A stretch of DNA of 64,000 bases from Anaeramoeba flamelloides (Eukaryota; Metamonada; Anaeramoebidae): contig JANTQA010000030.1 of the NCBI GenBank assembly GCA_027625915.1, positions 1,674,001 to 1,738,000 of the forward strand, written 5' to 3'. Position 1 is the stretch's first letter, and each line of letters starts with the position of its first letter. Positions 1 through 11,698 of this stretch are shown one piece after another. The position numbers and the translations under genes were made by a program. Under the pieces are notes generated by a model. It was given only the letters and a program-made list of their open reading frames with translations, searched no databases and was not told where the DNA came from.

Positions 1-180
1 CCCATTACTTTTAAAGAACTCGTTGTTAAACAATCTGAAAATGAAGTTAATATTTTCCCCTTTTTTGATGAAAATAACAGACAAAGCCACAACAAACAGT
101 CTCAGGGTTTTAAGAAATCGTTGTACCCGTTCAAAGATTCCAACAATTTAATAATCAAGTTCATTTTTTCAATAACTTGA
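1..180 (+). CDS. C-terminal end of an unidentified protein (partial)
   Basis: The window opens inside an open frame that runs from base 1 to a TGA at 178-180 (59 residues). Base composition is clearly richer in G and C than the flanking DNA, and the codons look host-like (many AAA, GAA, AAC, TTC). The fragment is hydrophilic and rich in Lys, Gln, Asn and Phe; I recognise no domain. The 5' part lies outside the window, so start, exon structure and function cannot be judged. It could also be the end of an exon rather than the true C-terminus. Confidence 0.5.
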   Translation, partial: PITFKELVVKQSENEVNIFPFFDENNRQSHNKQSQGFKKSLYPFKDSNNLIIKFIFSIT

Positions 181-1797
181 TAGAGTGAAAAAAAGATCCT
201 ATCAACAAAAAGTTCTTCAAAGTTTCATTACAAAAAAAAAATCTTTTTTTATTGTTTTATTGTTTGTAGTTTTATTTGTCAAGTTGTATCTTGAGTATAA
301 AAAAATAAATAGCTTCTCATATTGTTTTATTTCAATAAAAATTCAGTTTTGTAATCTATTTTTGTCTTGAAAGAAGTAAAAAATGATATTTTTGAAGTCA
401 AAAAATAGGATCTTGTGACTTTTGGATAACACAACCGATCACATATTATTACAAGAAAAATTTTATTATTTAACAATGGGGGCAAGTATAGACAAGAAAG
501 AATTATAATAAAGAGATTTTTTCTTAACCAAACAATATCGAAAATAATTCAAATTTAAAATATCCATTTTCGAGGCTTAAATACTGAGGTTTTTAATAAA
601 AAAAAATAATAAATAAAAAATAATTTTATATACAAATATAATTTCAAAGAGTTCACAAAAAGTATAATTTTTGGTTATTGATTTATAGTTCTTATTCTTT
701 TTTTAATCTATCTGAGCTTTTCTAATTTCTAATATAAAATTTAGCAATATGTTTAATAAAAAAAAGTTTCATAAAAGTAAACTATATAATTTTTTTTGAT
801 TCAATTCATTACAAAAGAAAACCTTAATTAACACACTGATTCCTTGATTTTGTAAAAATTAAAAATGAATTTTTACAAGAAAAAAAAAAAGCAATTTTGA
901 ATCTATCTGGAAGAATAATACTAATATTAATGCAAATATTTTAAAAAAGAATTTTGTTTCAATTTAAATTTTGATCGATTTTTTTTTTTTTATTGTAGGT
1001 GTTAAGATATCCAACTTTAAAAGAGACAACATCAGGGTTCAAAAATAAATTAGCTATTTTTACATTCTTAAACTACCATCTATTAAAATTTTACTTTTTG
1101 ATAGCGTATCTAGATTTGCACAACTTAAAAACAGCCAGATGGAAAATATTTTTAGAAATATTTTCATTGATGAAATAGGTATATGTTTAATTTTGAAACT
1201 ACTTTTAATGAAATAACTTTTTTAATTTTGTTCAATTTACAAAATTATTGTTCAAAAAAAGAAATTTATATATACTTGAAGAAAGAAAAATACAAACGAA
1301 CCCATTAATTCATTTTTCAAAAAATTTGTAATGTTCGTTCTAGTTATAAGATTCATACTTTTATTTAAATTTAAGGCACAAAAAAATCTCCTAAACAAGA
1401 GTTATTTTTTGGAATAATTTTTATTTTATGAGAATCTGAATTTTATGCTTTAATTGGGAATTATTTGTGCCTTAATAATTTGTTTAAATTTTGCCTTAAA
1501 ACCAGAGATTGCTGTACTTGTATAATTTTTATTGATTTTTCTTTTTTGTTCTGGAAATTATTTTGAAATTTAAATTCATCTCATTATCTAAACTATTTTG
1601 TACAGTAAAAAATATCAAAATTATTTATATTTTATCTATTTTAACATTTTTTTAATAAATAACAAAATTTTTTTTTTCTTTTTATTGTTAGATTTGTATG
1701 ATTTTGTGATTAATAATAAATTATTTAATACAGAACAACCACTTGAAAAAAGTTAAAACTTAAAATGTATCAAGTGTCTATTAACCTTTTAAGTTAT
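181..1797. other. AT-rich intergenic stretch, no gene seen
   Basis: Short A/T-rich frames only; the 61-codon + strand frame at 185-370 is Phe/Leu/Lys rich and looks like chance. The only structured piece is a decayed repeat fragment at 1371-1475, listed separately. Confidence 0.6.
1371..1475. repeat. Decayed fragment related to repeat family B
   Basis: The left side carries TTAAGGCACAAAAAAATCTC and the right side ends in TTTGTGCCTTAA, its inverted partner. The same words form the inner arms of the family B elements at 12319, 53105 and 53464. The outer CAGTTCC ends are missing, so this is at best an old remnant. Confidence 0.35.
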
Positions 1798-2067
1798 TTA
1801 GGCAACACTTTGAAAATCTTTTAGTATCCTTTGTTTAAAATAGATGTTGGCACAATAATTTGAACTTTTCTTATGATCTTTCTCAAAAGTCTCAAGATTT
1901 TGATAATAATATTCATAAGATGAAAAACCTAAAATTTCAATACATAATTTAAATGAAAAGCCAATTAACGATTTGGATGAAGTGAAATAATGATAGATCT
2001 TCTCAAAAAAAAGAGGTGCAAATAAACCTTCCAAGATCAGTTTAAATACTTTGGAAATATTCAGCAT
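1798..2067 (-). CDS. Doubtful RGS-like open reading frame (fragment)
   Basis: An 89-codon frame with a real ATG at 2067 and higher GC than its surroundings. Its pattern (FKLILEG...PLFFEKI, then a Phe-rich helix, then CANIYFKQRI) resembles the first half of an RGS domain and can be laid against the RGS exon of the 7TM-RGS gene in this window (FQTILEN...PLEYFKK). No matching C-terminal half was found nearby, and the region upstream of the ATG runs into a repeat element. It may be an exon of an unseen gene, a gene relic or chance. I infer the RGS link from pattern only. Confidence 0.28.
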   Translation of the reverse strand: MLNISKVFKLILEGLFAPLFFEKIYHYFTSSKSLIGFSFKLCIEILGFSSYEYYYQNLETFEKDHKKSSNYCANIYFKQRILKDFQSVA

Positions 2068-2113
2068 TCGAGTAATTAAAATATTTGGTTGTGTGAAGGA
2101 TAATTGATTTTCT

Positions 2114-2283
2114 TACTGGTATTAGAATTAGAAATAGGAAACAATTTTTACTTTGTTTTCCTTTCATTATACTAAAAAATAAAGTTAAAAGAAGAAGCTT
2201 TTAAAATTTGTATTTTAAAAACTCTATTTTCAAAAGAGAAATCAAGTAAAAATTTTTACCCATTTATAATTCAAATATCAGTA
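2114..2283. repeat. Inverted-repeat element, family H, copy 1
   Basis: Roughly 170 bp with inverted ends of about 45 bp: left CTGGTATTAGAATTAGAAAT, right the inverse form of CTGATATTTGAATTATAAAT. It is flanked by TA on both sides. A better-preserved copy lies at 59692-59865. The size, ends and TA flanks fit a Tc1/mariner-type MITE; no coding capacity. Confidence 0.6.
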
Positions 2284-2565
2284 ATAAATTTTGATAAATT
2301 AAAGAGATGTACACACAACACCTTTTACAAAATTAAACTGTAAATTGGGTTTAATGACAAGGTTTTTTATTTATCAAATAAATCAAACTATATTTCAAAA
2401 ACTCGAAGAAAACATTCAAATTAGTACTGAAGGTAGCATTGTTTTATTAAGAACTCACCGAACCTTAAGGTATCTTTGGATTTAAATTATAGCAAACAAA
2501 TCAACTTTGGAATCAAATGTAATAATTAAAAATCATTTTTTATCAACTCTTCCTGTTTTTTTATC

Positions 2566-5500
2566 ATGTCTCGTTTCAGAAATTTATCAAGAAATATTAC
2601 GAGTGAACGTGATAAAATTCAAGAACAGACTTTTAAGAATTGGGTGAATATATACCTTGCAAAAAGGCAGCTTGTTTTAGAGAATTTTCAAACAGATTTT
2701 TGTAATGGAGAATTATTAATTCAGCTTTTGGAAATACTCTCAGAACAAGAATGCAAAACCAAAATTAGGAAGAATACTAAAATCCAATTTTTGTGTATTA
2801 ACAATCTTTCTGTGGCATTTCAATTTCTTAAAAAAATACAACCATCAAACCGTCCACTTACTAATATTGGTCCCGAAGGTATTTACTTTTTCTTTTTCTT
2901 TTTCTTCTTTTTCCTTTCAAAAACAAAATCAAAATCACAAACAAAAACAACAATTTTAGAGCTTTACATCCATAAATATTTGAATGAGAAGGGTATTTAA
3001 ATTCAATTTTTTGATCCTTTCCTTTTCTTGTCTTGAAATTTAAATGGGAAAAAATTTTCACTTGATCTTTTTTTTTTTTAATAACAAACCAAAAGAAAGA
3101 AATTGAAATTGGTAATTTCATTTTCTTTTAAAAAATCTTTTTATACATTTAACTTCAATGCTCTTTTGGTTTATGGTTATCGTCCAAAAGGAAAGGATTC
3201 TTTCAAAAATTAAAAAAAGAATTACAACAAAAAAAGAACCAAATGTTTCTCCAATTAAAATAACAAATAATGGTTGTTAAAGGTTTTTTTTTTATTTTTT
3301 GTTTCTTCGAATTTTCAACAAACTATTTTACAAGTAATTAAAATAATACACCTGTTTTTTGTTCAAAAACAACATTTAAATTATCCTTTATTTTCCAAAT
3401 TTTTTGAAAAAAGCTCTCAAAAAAGTCATCTTAAAAAAGTGTTACAAAAATAGTTTTTAAAAGGATCTCTAAAACAGAGGTTAACTTCAACAAACCTATT
3501 TTTATCACTCTACTAAAAAATTTTTGGCCACACTTTTTTAAAAACAATAATACCATAAGGAAATGTGTTTTACCGAATACTGATTAATGAAAATTTAATT
3601 AAGGGACTAGTCTCTATTATTTTTTTTTTGCACTATTTCTAAATAAGGGTTCCTTATCTAGAAATAACTTTAATATAGAAAATAAATAGGGGTTTCAAAT
3701 ATAAGTAATTGGCAAAAAATTTTCTCAATCTCTATTAAATTTAGGTAAAAAAAATTTAATAGAGACTAGTCCCTTAATACCTTTTTTACTTGGTTTACCA
3801 GTTAATAAGGCATCACTACAGCATTTCTCAAAAGAGATGAGACGGGGGAGGTGTGTGTGTTAATCCCCTTTTAAATTATTCAATACCATTTTATCAACAA
3901 ATTGAATAAATATTGTCAAATTCTTTGGAATTTATCTTGAGATGAAAAAAATATTAATACACTCCCTCCATCCCATCTCTTTTGAGAAATACCTTTGTGA
4001 AATCAAAAATAATTGATTTGAAAATAATTGCAAGCACATTATTTAGGGTCTCAGTAAAGGATCAAAATGAAGATTTAAAGTAGATCAGTAAGAAATGAAA
4101 ATATTATAGATGAATAGGTTTCTAGACCTCATAATAGGATCCCAAACTGAAGTTCAAATTAATTACCTATAGTCAGATATTTTATTATAAATAAGTTCTT
4201 GTTTCTTCATTTTTGCTATTTTTCTTTGTTGCATTCTTATTCTTTTCTTTTTGATTTTAAATCATGAGAATTGAAATTACTGATTTAGCACTCATTAATA
4301 TATGAATAATTTCCCATTCTTCATCAAAATCGCTGCTCAAAGAAAAATTATTAACTTTTTTTATTTTATTTTATTATTCTCTAATAAAAGAAGAAGAATA
4401 AAATTTTGAAATATTTATATTATTAGTGTTATGTTTGTATGTTTAATTGACCCTATTTTCTTTATTTTTTTTACGGATGCCGAATGCTTTATTAAAACTA
4501 AACTCCAATTCTCAATTTTTAACTCATTAAAATTCAATTTTTGAAAAAAAAAAATCTTATTTAAGGGTCTTGTTATTTATCCTGGATTTGCTCCATACTC
4601 AAGGAATCACTTGAAACCAAAAAGCCTATTGTGAAATTGCCCTTCTTTTGATTGAAAAAATTCAAATATCAACAAAAAAAAAACATCAAGTGATCTAATT
4701 CCAAAAAATCAAATAAAAAAAAAGTTTAAAAGAATTCTCAATCTAACAAAAAAAAGTTTACAAGATTGTCTTTGTGAAAAAAATTCAATTAAAAAAAAAA
4801 GTATTCGAACTTCTCAATTTCTAAAAATCAAAATCAAAAAAAAAAATTAAAGCTTTCTTTTTTTAAATTTCCAAAGGGTTAAATTTCTTCAATTTAAAAC
4901 AAATTGTTTTCTTTAGGTACACAACCAATTTAATTCGATTTAATCTAATTTGTGGTTATTTTGAAACTCTCTATATTTAAACAAAGTAAGGATTTTTTAC
5001 CATATTTGAGAAAAAAATAACTCATTTGAGAATAGAAAAAAAAAAAAAATCTTCAAGATCTCAAAAAGCACGATAGAGAAACACTTCAAAACCAACACAA
5101 TTACTTTCAAAATTATATATTCTAATCATTCTAATTGGAAATTGAGTGTCTCTCTTTTGTGCTTTTTTCTAAAAATGCCCTCTTTTTTGATTGTTGATTT
5201 TTGGAGATTGATCGCACTTCGCAGGTTGGTTATTTTTTGATTGTTATTAAGCACTCATAAAAATTACAAAATTTTTTTAATCCATTTCAGAAAATTATTT
5301 TTAACCATAATGACTAGACCCTTAAATAAATTTTATGATAAACTAAATTAAAACCATTGACTAATTGAAATGTTGAACAATTATTATAAAGTTACAATCC
5401 ACACAAAAAATAAATAATTATCAATACAAAAAAAAAAAATATTATGCTAAAAATTTTGAAGTGAGGATTTATTGTTAAGGATTAAATGTTTAAAAAGCAA

Positions 5501-8500
5501 TTAATCCGTTAAAGAGAGAAATTTGAATTGAATAAATTTGTGGCTTCTAATTCGAATAGAATCTAGAAATTAATTATTATCTAGAAAATGTTATTAGAAG
5601 AATTTGAATCTCAATTTAGTTTTCAAAGATAAAATGAAGGGTGTCAATAAAAAAAAAAAAAAAAAATAGAGAATAAGGGAAAGGTGAAGAAAAAAGAAAA
5701 AATTGAGTTTCTCTAGTATTTTTATAATCATTTTACATCAGATCTTTGATCTAACAAAGTAGAATACTCTTTAATAAAGTTATTTCAAAATTATTTTAGA
5801 ATAAAAAGATCTTTCTTTTTTTCTTTTTTTTCTTTAATTGTTACAAATAAAGTTTATGAAAATGAATTTTATTCCTAAAAATGTAAAAAAAAAAAAAAAG
5901 GGTAACATGAAACCTAGTAGAATAATATATTTTTATTTGAACAATATATTGATAAATCATTTTTTAAACTTTAATTATTTTGATAGTAAAAAAATAATTT
6001 TTTTTTAGTATAATTTCCAAAATTTATGAATCAAAGGTTTATTTTTAAAAATAAAAACTTTTTTATTTTAATTCTTGGTATATGATAGAATATATTAAAT
6101 ACATTTTATTTTTCTTTTTTGAGAATAAATTAATTGAGAAAATTTTCAAATTTTCAAATTTTCAAATTTACTGTTGTGGAAAAAAAGTGAAACTGGAAAA
6201 AAAGTGAAACAAGGTTTTTAATTGGGAACATTACTGAAAATGAAAAGTAAAATCAATAAAAAGAAGAAACCAATTAACTTCAAATAATAACCCATTATAT
6301 TATTTTCAATCAACCCAACAAATACAATTTAAATCTACTTGATTTATCGAAATTATAGGTGTGGTTTTGGAGATCTCAAAAATAGTCAATTTTTTGAACA
6401 AATTTTTAATAATTGATCAATCAAAGAAAAACCCATACTAAAAGATAGTATTTAAAAAACTGTTATTGTGGCGAATACTTCATTTTGTCTTTATTTATTT
6501 ATTTATTCTTTTTTTCATTGATCTTACTTTTCAATTTCAGTAATGTTCCCAATTAAAAACCTTGTTTCACTTTTTTTCCAGTTTCACTTTTTTTCCACAA
6601 CAGTTATTGCTTTTTACTAAATTATTATTTTTAAGGTACCAAGATTCTACGACAACAAGACAAAATTCCAAAATATGTTATTGGTGATATTCTCCACTTA
6701 CAAATTTTGTATATAAGAAGTGTAAAAAAAATCTGATCGACTAAGAAACCCAAAAAAGAATATTTTTTTAGGTGAGATCAATTTTTTTTTTTGCATTTTT
6801 TCTGAAAAAGAAAACTATATTAAATTCATTTTATTTCTCGCATTATAACAAATTTTTTACCCGTTTATTGCCATTTCGATCATTATTAGACAACAACAAG
6901 TCTTTGTTACCAGGAATATTAATATAAAGATTTTTTTTCTTTTTTGAGGTATAACTTTTTTTAAACTAAAAACAATGATTTATTCAACCAATTGGAAAAT
7001 AATTATATTTTTTTTAAGAAGGATAGTTAGAATAATTAAAGTTTTAAAGTCATTTAAAAATTTTACCAAGAAATTTTGTTTTTGTTTTAATATGAAATTC
7101 GATTTTTCAAAATAAAATTTTCTTGAAGATATTTGAGAATAAAGTAATTTGACCCTCAAAATTAAAAATCATTTTTTTTCTGACAAAAATGATTTGAATT
7201 GTTATAAGGATACTTGTGAATAAGATAGAAAAGTTTTTCAAAATTCGAAAATTCATTTGTAATTTTATTTCATTTATTGAAAATGAGAAAATGACTTGTT
7301 TCAAACTTTAAAGAATCAAAAAAATTGCTTAATGTTTCTCAATTTAATTGGGAAACTTTTGTTAAACTTCTATCAAATATTCATTTATTTAACCACCAAT
7401 ACCACAATTAGTTTTATTGGTTAATATTTGAATTGAAATATTAATCATTACAAAGAATAACCAAATAAAAAATTTTCAATTTAAAATCAAGACTTTCCAA
7501 GATAAAACGAAAAATATGTTTTCCCATTTTCAAGAATTAACTTAATTGTTTGATAAAAATAATAGGTTACTTTTTTTTGTTTTATATTGGAAACATGCAA
7601 ATTTTGGATTTCAAAAAAAAGACACAAATTAATAAATTGTTTAAATGGGGTCAACTCATCCATTTCCATAAGTTGAAACACAAATTACAAGAAAAAAAAA
7701 TTTTTTTCAAGAACTTGAACAAGATTTCATTTTATTTTTAAAAAATACTATTCCCTTAAAAAAGTTATTTTTTTTAAAAGTTTGAGAAGAAGGAACATTA
7801 AATTTAAAAAATATAACTGATGCTTTTCATAATTTTGTAATTAGATTTTTTAAACTTTTTTTTAATTGTGAAAAATTATTTTATTTTTTAAAAAGTTTGG
7901 ATAAAATAAAACAAGTTAATAATTGAAAAAAAAAAAATTGAATTTACCCTTTCACATTTCAAAAATTTTAAAAATAATCCTCTAGATTTGATTTTGAATG
8001 AATGGGATTTTTCAAAATTCTAATTTTTAATTTTTTTTTTATTTTTTTTTTTTGAGCAATCAATCTTTTGGAAAAAAAATTTTTTTTCAAATGGAATGCT
8101 TCTGAAATTATTGAAGATCGATATCCCAAAAAACTAAGAAAACGAATTAAAAAACTGATTTTAGGAAATCAAAAAAAAATTCAAAATTTTACATTTTAAG
8201 CACCTAAGACAAAATCATTGAACAGTTTTATTTAATTTTAATTACAACCGGTTTCCAACATTGCCTATTTCAATTCAGCAATCCTTACATGACAAATAAA
8301 TGATTACACTAACTGAAAAATTTTGAAATTCATATTTATAAAAAATTCTCTTTTCCAAATAATTCAAAATTCATTAATCGAAAATTTTTTTTGTTCGTGT
8401 CTTGTATGAGCCATCAACTATTTAGTCTCTTTGTTCCTTATTTAAAATAAATTTTATTCTAAAAATATTCTCAATTAATTAATAACATATAAAAAACAAA

Positions 8501-10687
8501 TTCTCAAAATAAAAAATTCATTTTCACTAATTTTTTGTTTGTTGCTGCATATTGACAAATATTTGAATATTATTAGATATTTTTGGTCAAAATAAAAAAT
8601 TAATTTTAGCTTTAGTTTGGCATTTAATTATCGAATTCCAAGTTGCTCTTAATAATCAGGAAGAAGAGGATGAAGAGGATGAAGAGGAAGAGGAAGACGA
8701 TGATGATGATGAGGACGATGATGACGACGACGATGATGATGATGAGGACGACGACGAGGAGGAGGAGGATGAAGAAGATGAAAAAGAAAAAGAAGAAATT
8801 AAAGTAGAAATTGTGGAAAAACCTGATGAAAACGAAAAAAATCCTATTTTAGAAAACAAAATTCGAAATGTCTTTCACAAAACAGTTAGTTTAGCAAATA
8901 TGAAGAAAAAAGAAAAAGAAGATGAAGAAAAAAAGATTGAAACGAAAAAAGTAATAAAAAACGTTTTTATGAAAACATTAGACATTGCAAAGAAGAAGAA
9001 AGAGGAAGAGGAAGAAGAGGAAAAGAAAAGGGAAAGGGAAAGGGAAGAAGAAATAAGAAAGAAAAAGGAAGAAGAAGAAAAAGAAAAAGAAAGAAAAAGA
9101 AAGGAAGAAGAAGAAAGAAAAAAAAGGGAAGAAGAAGAAAAAAGGAAGAAATTGCTCGAAAAAAAAAAATTAACAAGTACACCCAAACAAACCAAAAAAT
9201 CTACAAACCCCCAAATTGTTTTATTAGAGTGGTGCCGAGATCGGCTTTTTGAATATACAGAATTGGATTTACCAAATAAAAATTTTATCCAGACTTTTAC
9301 TGATCCAAATGTATATTGGAAATTAATTGAAAAGCAGCATCCAGAAAAGGCATCCAAAGAATTGAATGGTGATAAATTAACAAAATTGGCAAGTGTTTTT
9401 GAAACTGCGAAATCAGTGATGGAAATCCCAATTATCATTGAACCGATCTTAATTGCAGAAAAAAAAGCCGACGCAAGGTCAATTTTAACATATGCATCTT
9501 TTTATCGAAACTATGCAATTAAGGCAAGGAAAAGCAGAAAGCTGTTACCCTTATCAGTCAAAAAATTCCGAGCCAAGTTAAAAAAAAAAAAAATAATATT
9601 ATCTTGGAATCCACCAAAGGAACGTAAAGATCCCGTAGACTATTACCATGTTGAATTTGACAAAGTGTTAAACGGGATCACCCATGATGGAACCGCAACA
9701 GATGATCCAAAAAGAATTCAAACAAGCAAAACAAGAATGCAAATAACTGGGTTTAATAATGAAGATGTTTACAATTTAAAAATATTTGTGGTTGCGCATA
9801 ATACGCACGGGTTTGGGAAATATTCACGTGAAAAAACAATAAAGCAAAAAACAAAAAAAACTCCCAAATGCATTCAAAATCTTAAATTATCCAAACGCGA
9901 AATTGATTCATTTACAATAGAATGGGAGCACCCAAATAATAATAGTAAATTGGTTGATTATTATCAAATTGAAATTTACCAAAGTTTGGAAAATGATGAA
10001 ATTGATTTGGAGTCAAAAGTTGAATTAAAAAGCCAAGATATCTTTTTACACGTGGGAGATATTAGTTCAGAGCAAAAATATTATATTCGGATTTATTCAA
10101 ACTATAAAGGAACCAATTCATTGCAATTTGTTGATATAACAATCCCCAATATTGAGAAAGAAGAAACAAAGGAAGAGGAAAAAGAAGAAGAAATTGTAAA
10201 ATTGTCACCTCAGGAAATTACTCTGCAATTAATCCAAGCCATTTTAAAGAAAGATGCTGAGGGTTCGTTAGAACTAATTCGAAGCGGCATTGATATCAAA
10301 TACCAAGACCAAATAGGTAGAAACCCCTTAATATTTGCCTGCTTAAAGGGGTTGGATACAGTGGTAGAGTCGCTGCTTGCATTGGGTATAGATCCCAACC
10401 ATAAGGACAAAAAGGGAATGTCTGCTTTGCATGCCTTTGTGCTTTGCCAAGAAATAAAGCCCCCGATTTTAAGTTACCTTCTTGAATATGGCGGTGATAT
10501 CGATATTAAAGATAAAATTAATAGATCTCCTTTATATCTTGCTGCTTTCACAGGGAAATTTACAGTCGCTAAATTACTGTATAAAAGTGGTGCATCCTTG
10601 GGTATCGAGTCATATAATTTGTTACATGTTTTATTATTAGAAAAAAAATCCTTAAATCAGATTGTTGAAAATGAATTTAAAAAATAA
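2566..10687 (+). CDS. Actin-binding-type CH / acidic / coil / CH / FN3x2 / ankyrin protein
   Basis: Three exons are proposed: 2566-2878, a 33 nt micro-exon 2960-2992, and 8610-10687, giving 807 residues. Exon 1 encodes most of a calponin-homology domain (QEQTFKNWVNIYLAKR, DFCNGELLIQLLEIL, NIGPE); its end, ALVWHLIIEF, opens exon 3. Then follow an Asp/Glu run (residues about 133-174), a Lys/Glu coiled coil (to about 310), a second CH domain (about 318-418; LLEWCRDRL, DARSILTYASFYRNY), two fibronectin III domains (about 429-525 and 530-625) and ankyrin repeats (about 650-795; GRNPLIFACLKG, SPLYLAAFTGK). Tandem CH domains usually bind F-actin; here they are separated by about 190 residues, so actin binding is inference. 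FN3 and ankyrin parts suggest a cytoskeletal scaffold. Intron 2 (5617 nt) is filled with repeats. Junction phases (1/1) agree, but the micro-exon sequence does not resemble the usual CH consensus at that point. Confidence 0.8.
2960..2992 (+). other. Proposed 33 nt micro-exon of the CH gene
   Basis: Exon 1 ends after the first base of a codon and exon 3 begins with two bases completing one, so a missing piece must be a multiple of 3. The stretch after CAATTTTAG and before GTATTTAA is exactly 33 nt, open, and fills the 11-residue gap expected between NIGPE and ALVW in a CH domain. The encoded residues (LYIHKYLNEK) are not CH-like, so another micro-exon elsewhere in the intron remains possible. 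Confidence 0.5.
3431..3544. repeat. Small inverted-repeat element, family E, copy 1 (decayed)
   Basis: Left end TTAAAAAAGTGTTACAAAAA and right end ATTTTTGGCCACACTTTTTT pair as imperfect inverted ends; the centre shares CAACAAACCTATTTTT with the copy at 16675. Lies in the large CH-gene intron. Confidence 0.45.
3599..3777. repeat. TTAA-flanked MITE, family A, copy 1
   Basis: About 171 bp between two TTAA sites. Ends are inverted: GGGACTAGTCTCTATTA on the left and TAATAGAGACTAGTCCC on the right, perfect over 17 bp. TTAA duplication with GGG/CCC ends is the piggyBac superfamily signature. Copies lie at 42527 and 51560. It sits in the CH-gene intron and has no coding capacity. Confidence 0.8.
3823..3990. 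repeat. Hairpin element, family K
   Basis: About 168 bp with inverted arms of roughly 40 bp: ATTTCTCAAAAGAGATGAGA on the left and its inverse with few changes on the right (TCCCATCTCTTTTGAGAAAT). Single copy in this window; inside the CH-gene intron. Confidence 0.65.
4561..5325. repeat. TTAA-flanked element, family C, copy 1
   Basis: A 757 bp unit bordered by TTAA (4561-4564 and 5322-5325). Ends read TTAAGGGTCTTGTTATT and, inverted, TTAAGGGTCTAGTCATT. Inside are further inverted blocks, such as AGCACGATAGAGAAACACTT against GAGTGTCTCTCTTTTGTGCT. A diverged copy is at 23106-24086. Non-autonomous; piggyBac-like by its TTAA and GGG ends. Confidence 0.7.
5326..6167. other. Intron sequence without recognised content
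   Basis: Part of the large CH-gene intron. A/T homopolymers and a short tandem ATTTTCAA run at 6141-6167; nothing else recognised. Confidence 0.5.
6168..6606. repeat. Long-TIR element with TTA flanks, family D
   Basis: A 433 bp element with inverted ends of about 98 bp that differ at only a few bases. Ends begin CTGTTGTGGAAAAAAAGTGA and the flanks are TTA on both sides, which fits the 3 bp TWA duplication of PIF/Harbinger elements. The arms themselves hold a short tandem repeat of GTGGAAAAAAAGTGAAAC. No coding capacity; single copy in the window, in the CH-gene intron. Confidence 0.75.
6640..7760 (-). repeat. Dispersed gene-like repeat, family M, copy 1 (inverted relative to copy 2)
   Basis: The reverse strand of this region matches 28525-29660 along almost its whole length, by eye around 70-80 percent, with many small indels. 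The best-kept part is a short frame (MDELTPFKQFINLCLFFEIQ in this copy, MEELTSFKQFINLGLFFEIQ in the other), and a second block reads LYINIPGNKDLL. Both copies lie in introns of unrelated genes. I do not recognise the family; it may be a gene relic or part of a mobile element. It is not a working gene in either copy. Confidence 0.55.
7761..8609. other. Intron sequence without recognised content
   Basis: Last part of the CH-gene intron, ending in TTAATTTTAG before exon 3. A/T runs only. Confidence 0.5.
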
Positions 10688-11698
10688 TACTTTTTGCTTT
10701 TTATTGATAAAAGACATTTTTAAAAAAAGTCTGACAAAAATTATTTTTTAATCAAGTTCCTGAAAATAGGTTTATTGAAGTTTCTCATCTATTTTGGGGA
10801 TATTTTTGAAAACTTTTTTAAAATTCCTATATTTTATCAAATATTTTTCTAATTGAAAAAACAATAATAATTTTAATGAATTTAACGAAAAAAAATAAAT
10901 TTTTTTTTTTTAAATTTTTGTTATCAATTTTGAATGCTTTTTTTATTAAGAGGGTTGGTATAGAAAGAAATTTTTGTAATTACTCATTTAAATGTGATTT
11001 TAATGTAATAAAAATAACATTGAGCATACTATGACTAAGAATTAGTAATATGTTTTGTTGATATAAGACAAAATTTTAAATATTACTATTTGTTTCAAAA
11101 TAAATGGAACAAAAATTTGTTTCAGCTTTACAAAACAAGATTTTATAATTCATTTAACATTTTCAAATTTTTCATTCTTTAAAGAAGCTTAAATCATTCA
11201 TTTGCCTTTGAGAATTGTGGGAGCTTTGATGTTCGATTTTAATTTTTGAGAGATGTGTTTTTTTTGGAAAAGTTGAAAGAAAATTTTGATCTTTTTATTT
11301 TGCAATTAACAGTATTTGTGAAATATTTCAAGTATATGTTAGAAGTTAGAGGTTCAAAATTACAACCATGTTTTCTTAATAATTTTTTATTTTTATATTT
11401 AAGGGATTAACGTCACAATAGATTTCGTCTATAATCAACGTATGTTGTAATTAGGGGTAAATGAAATTTATGCCTGCTTCACATGGCTCTAAAAAATCTA
11501 TTATAAATCTTATTACATAATAAATCTTTACATTTTTTATTTAATAATCACTATTAAAAATTTGTCATTTTATTTATTTATTGAAAGAAAGGAGTAATTA
11601 AAGAAAAATCATCAAATAAAAAAAAAAGAGAATAAGAAAAATAATTAATATATGTAAAAAAAATAAAATTGTCTTTTTCATTACCAAATAGAAACTAT

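Noticed and set aside
3955-3990. CTCCCTCCATCCCA, like the start of plant Stowaway MITEs
   Set aside because: The word faces inward within the hairpin, not at an element end, and there is no matching TA border; chance resemblance.
8656-9438. Minus-strand serine/phenylalanine-rich frames opposite the CH gene
   Set aside because: Mirror images of the GAA/GAT/AAG codon runs of the real gene on the plus strand.
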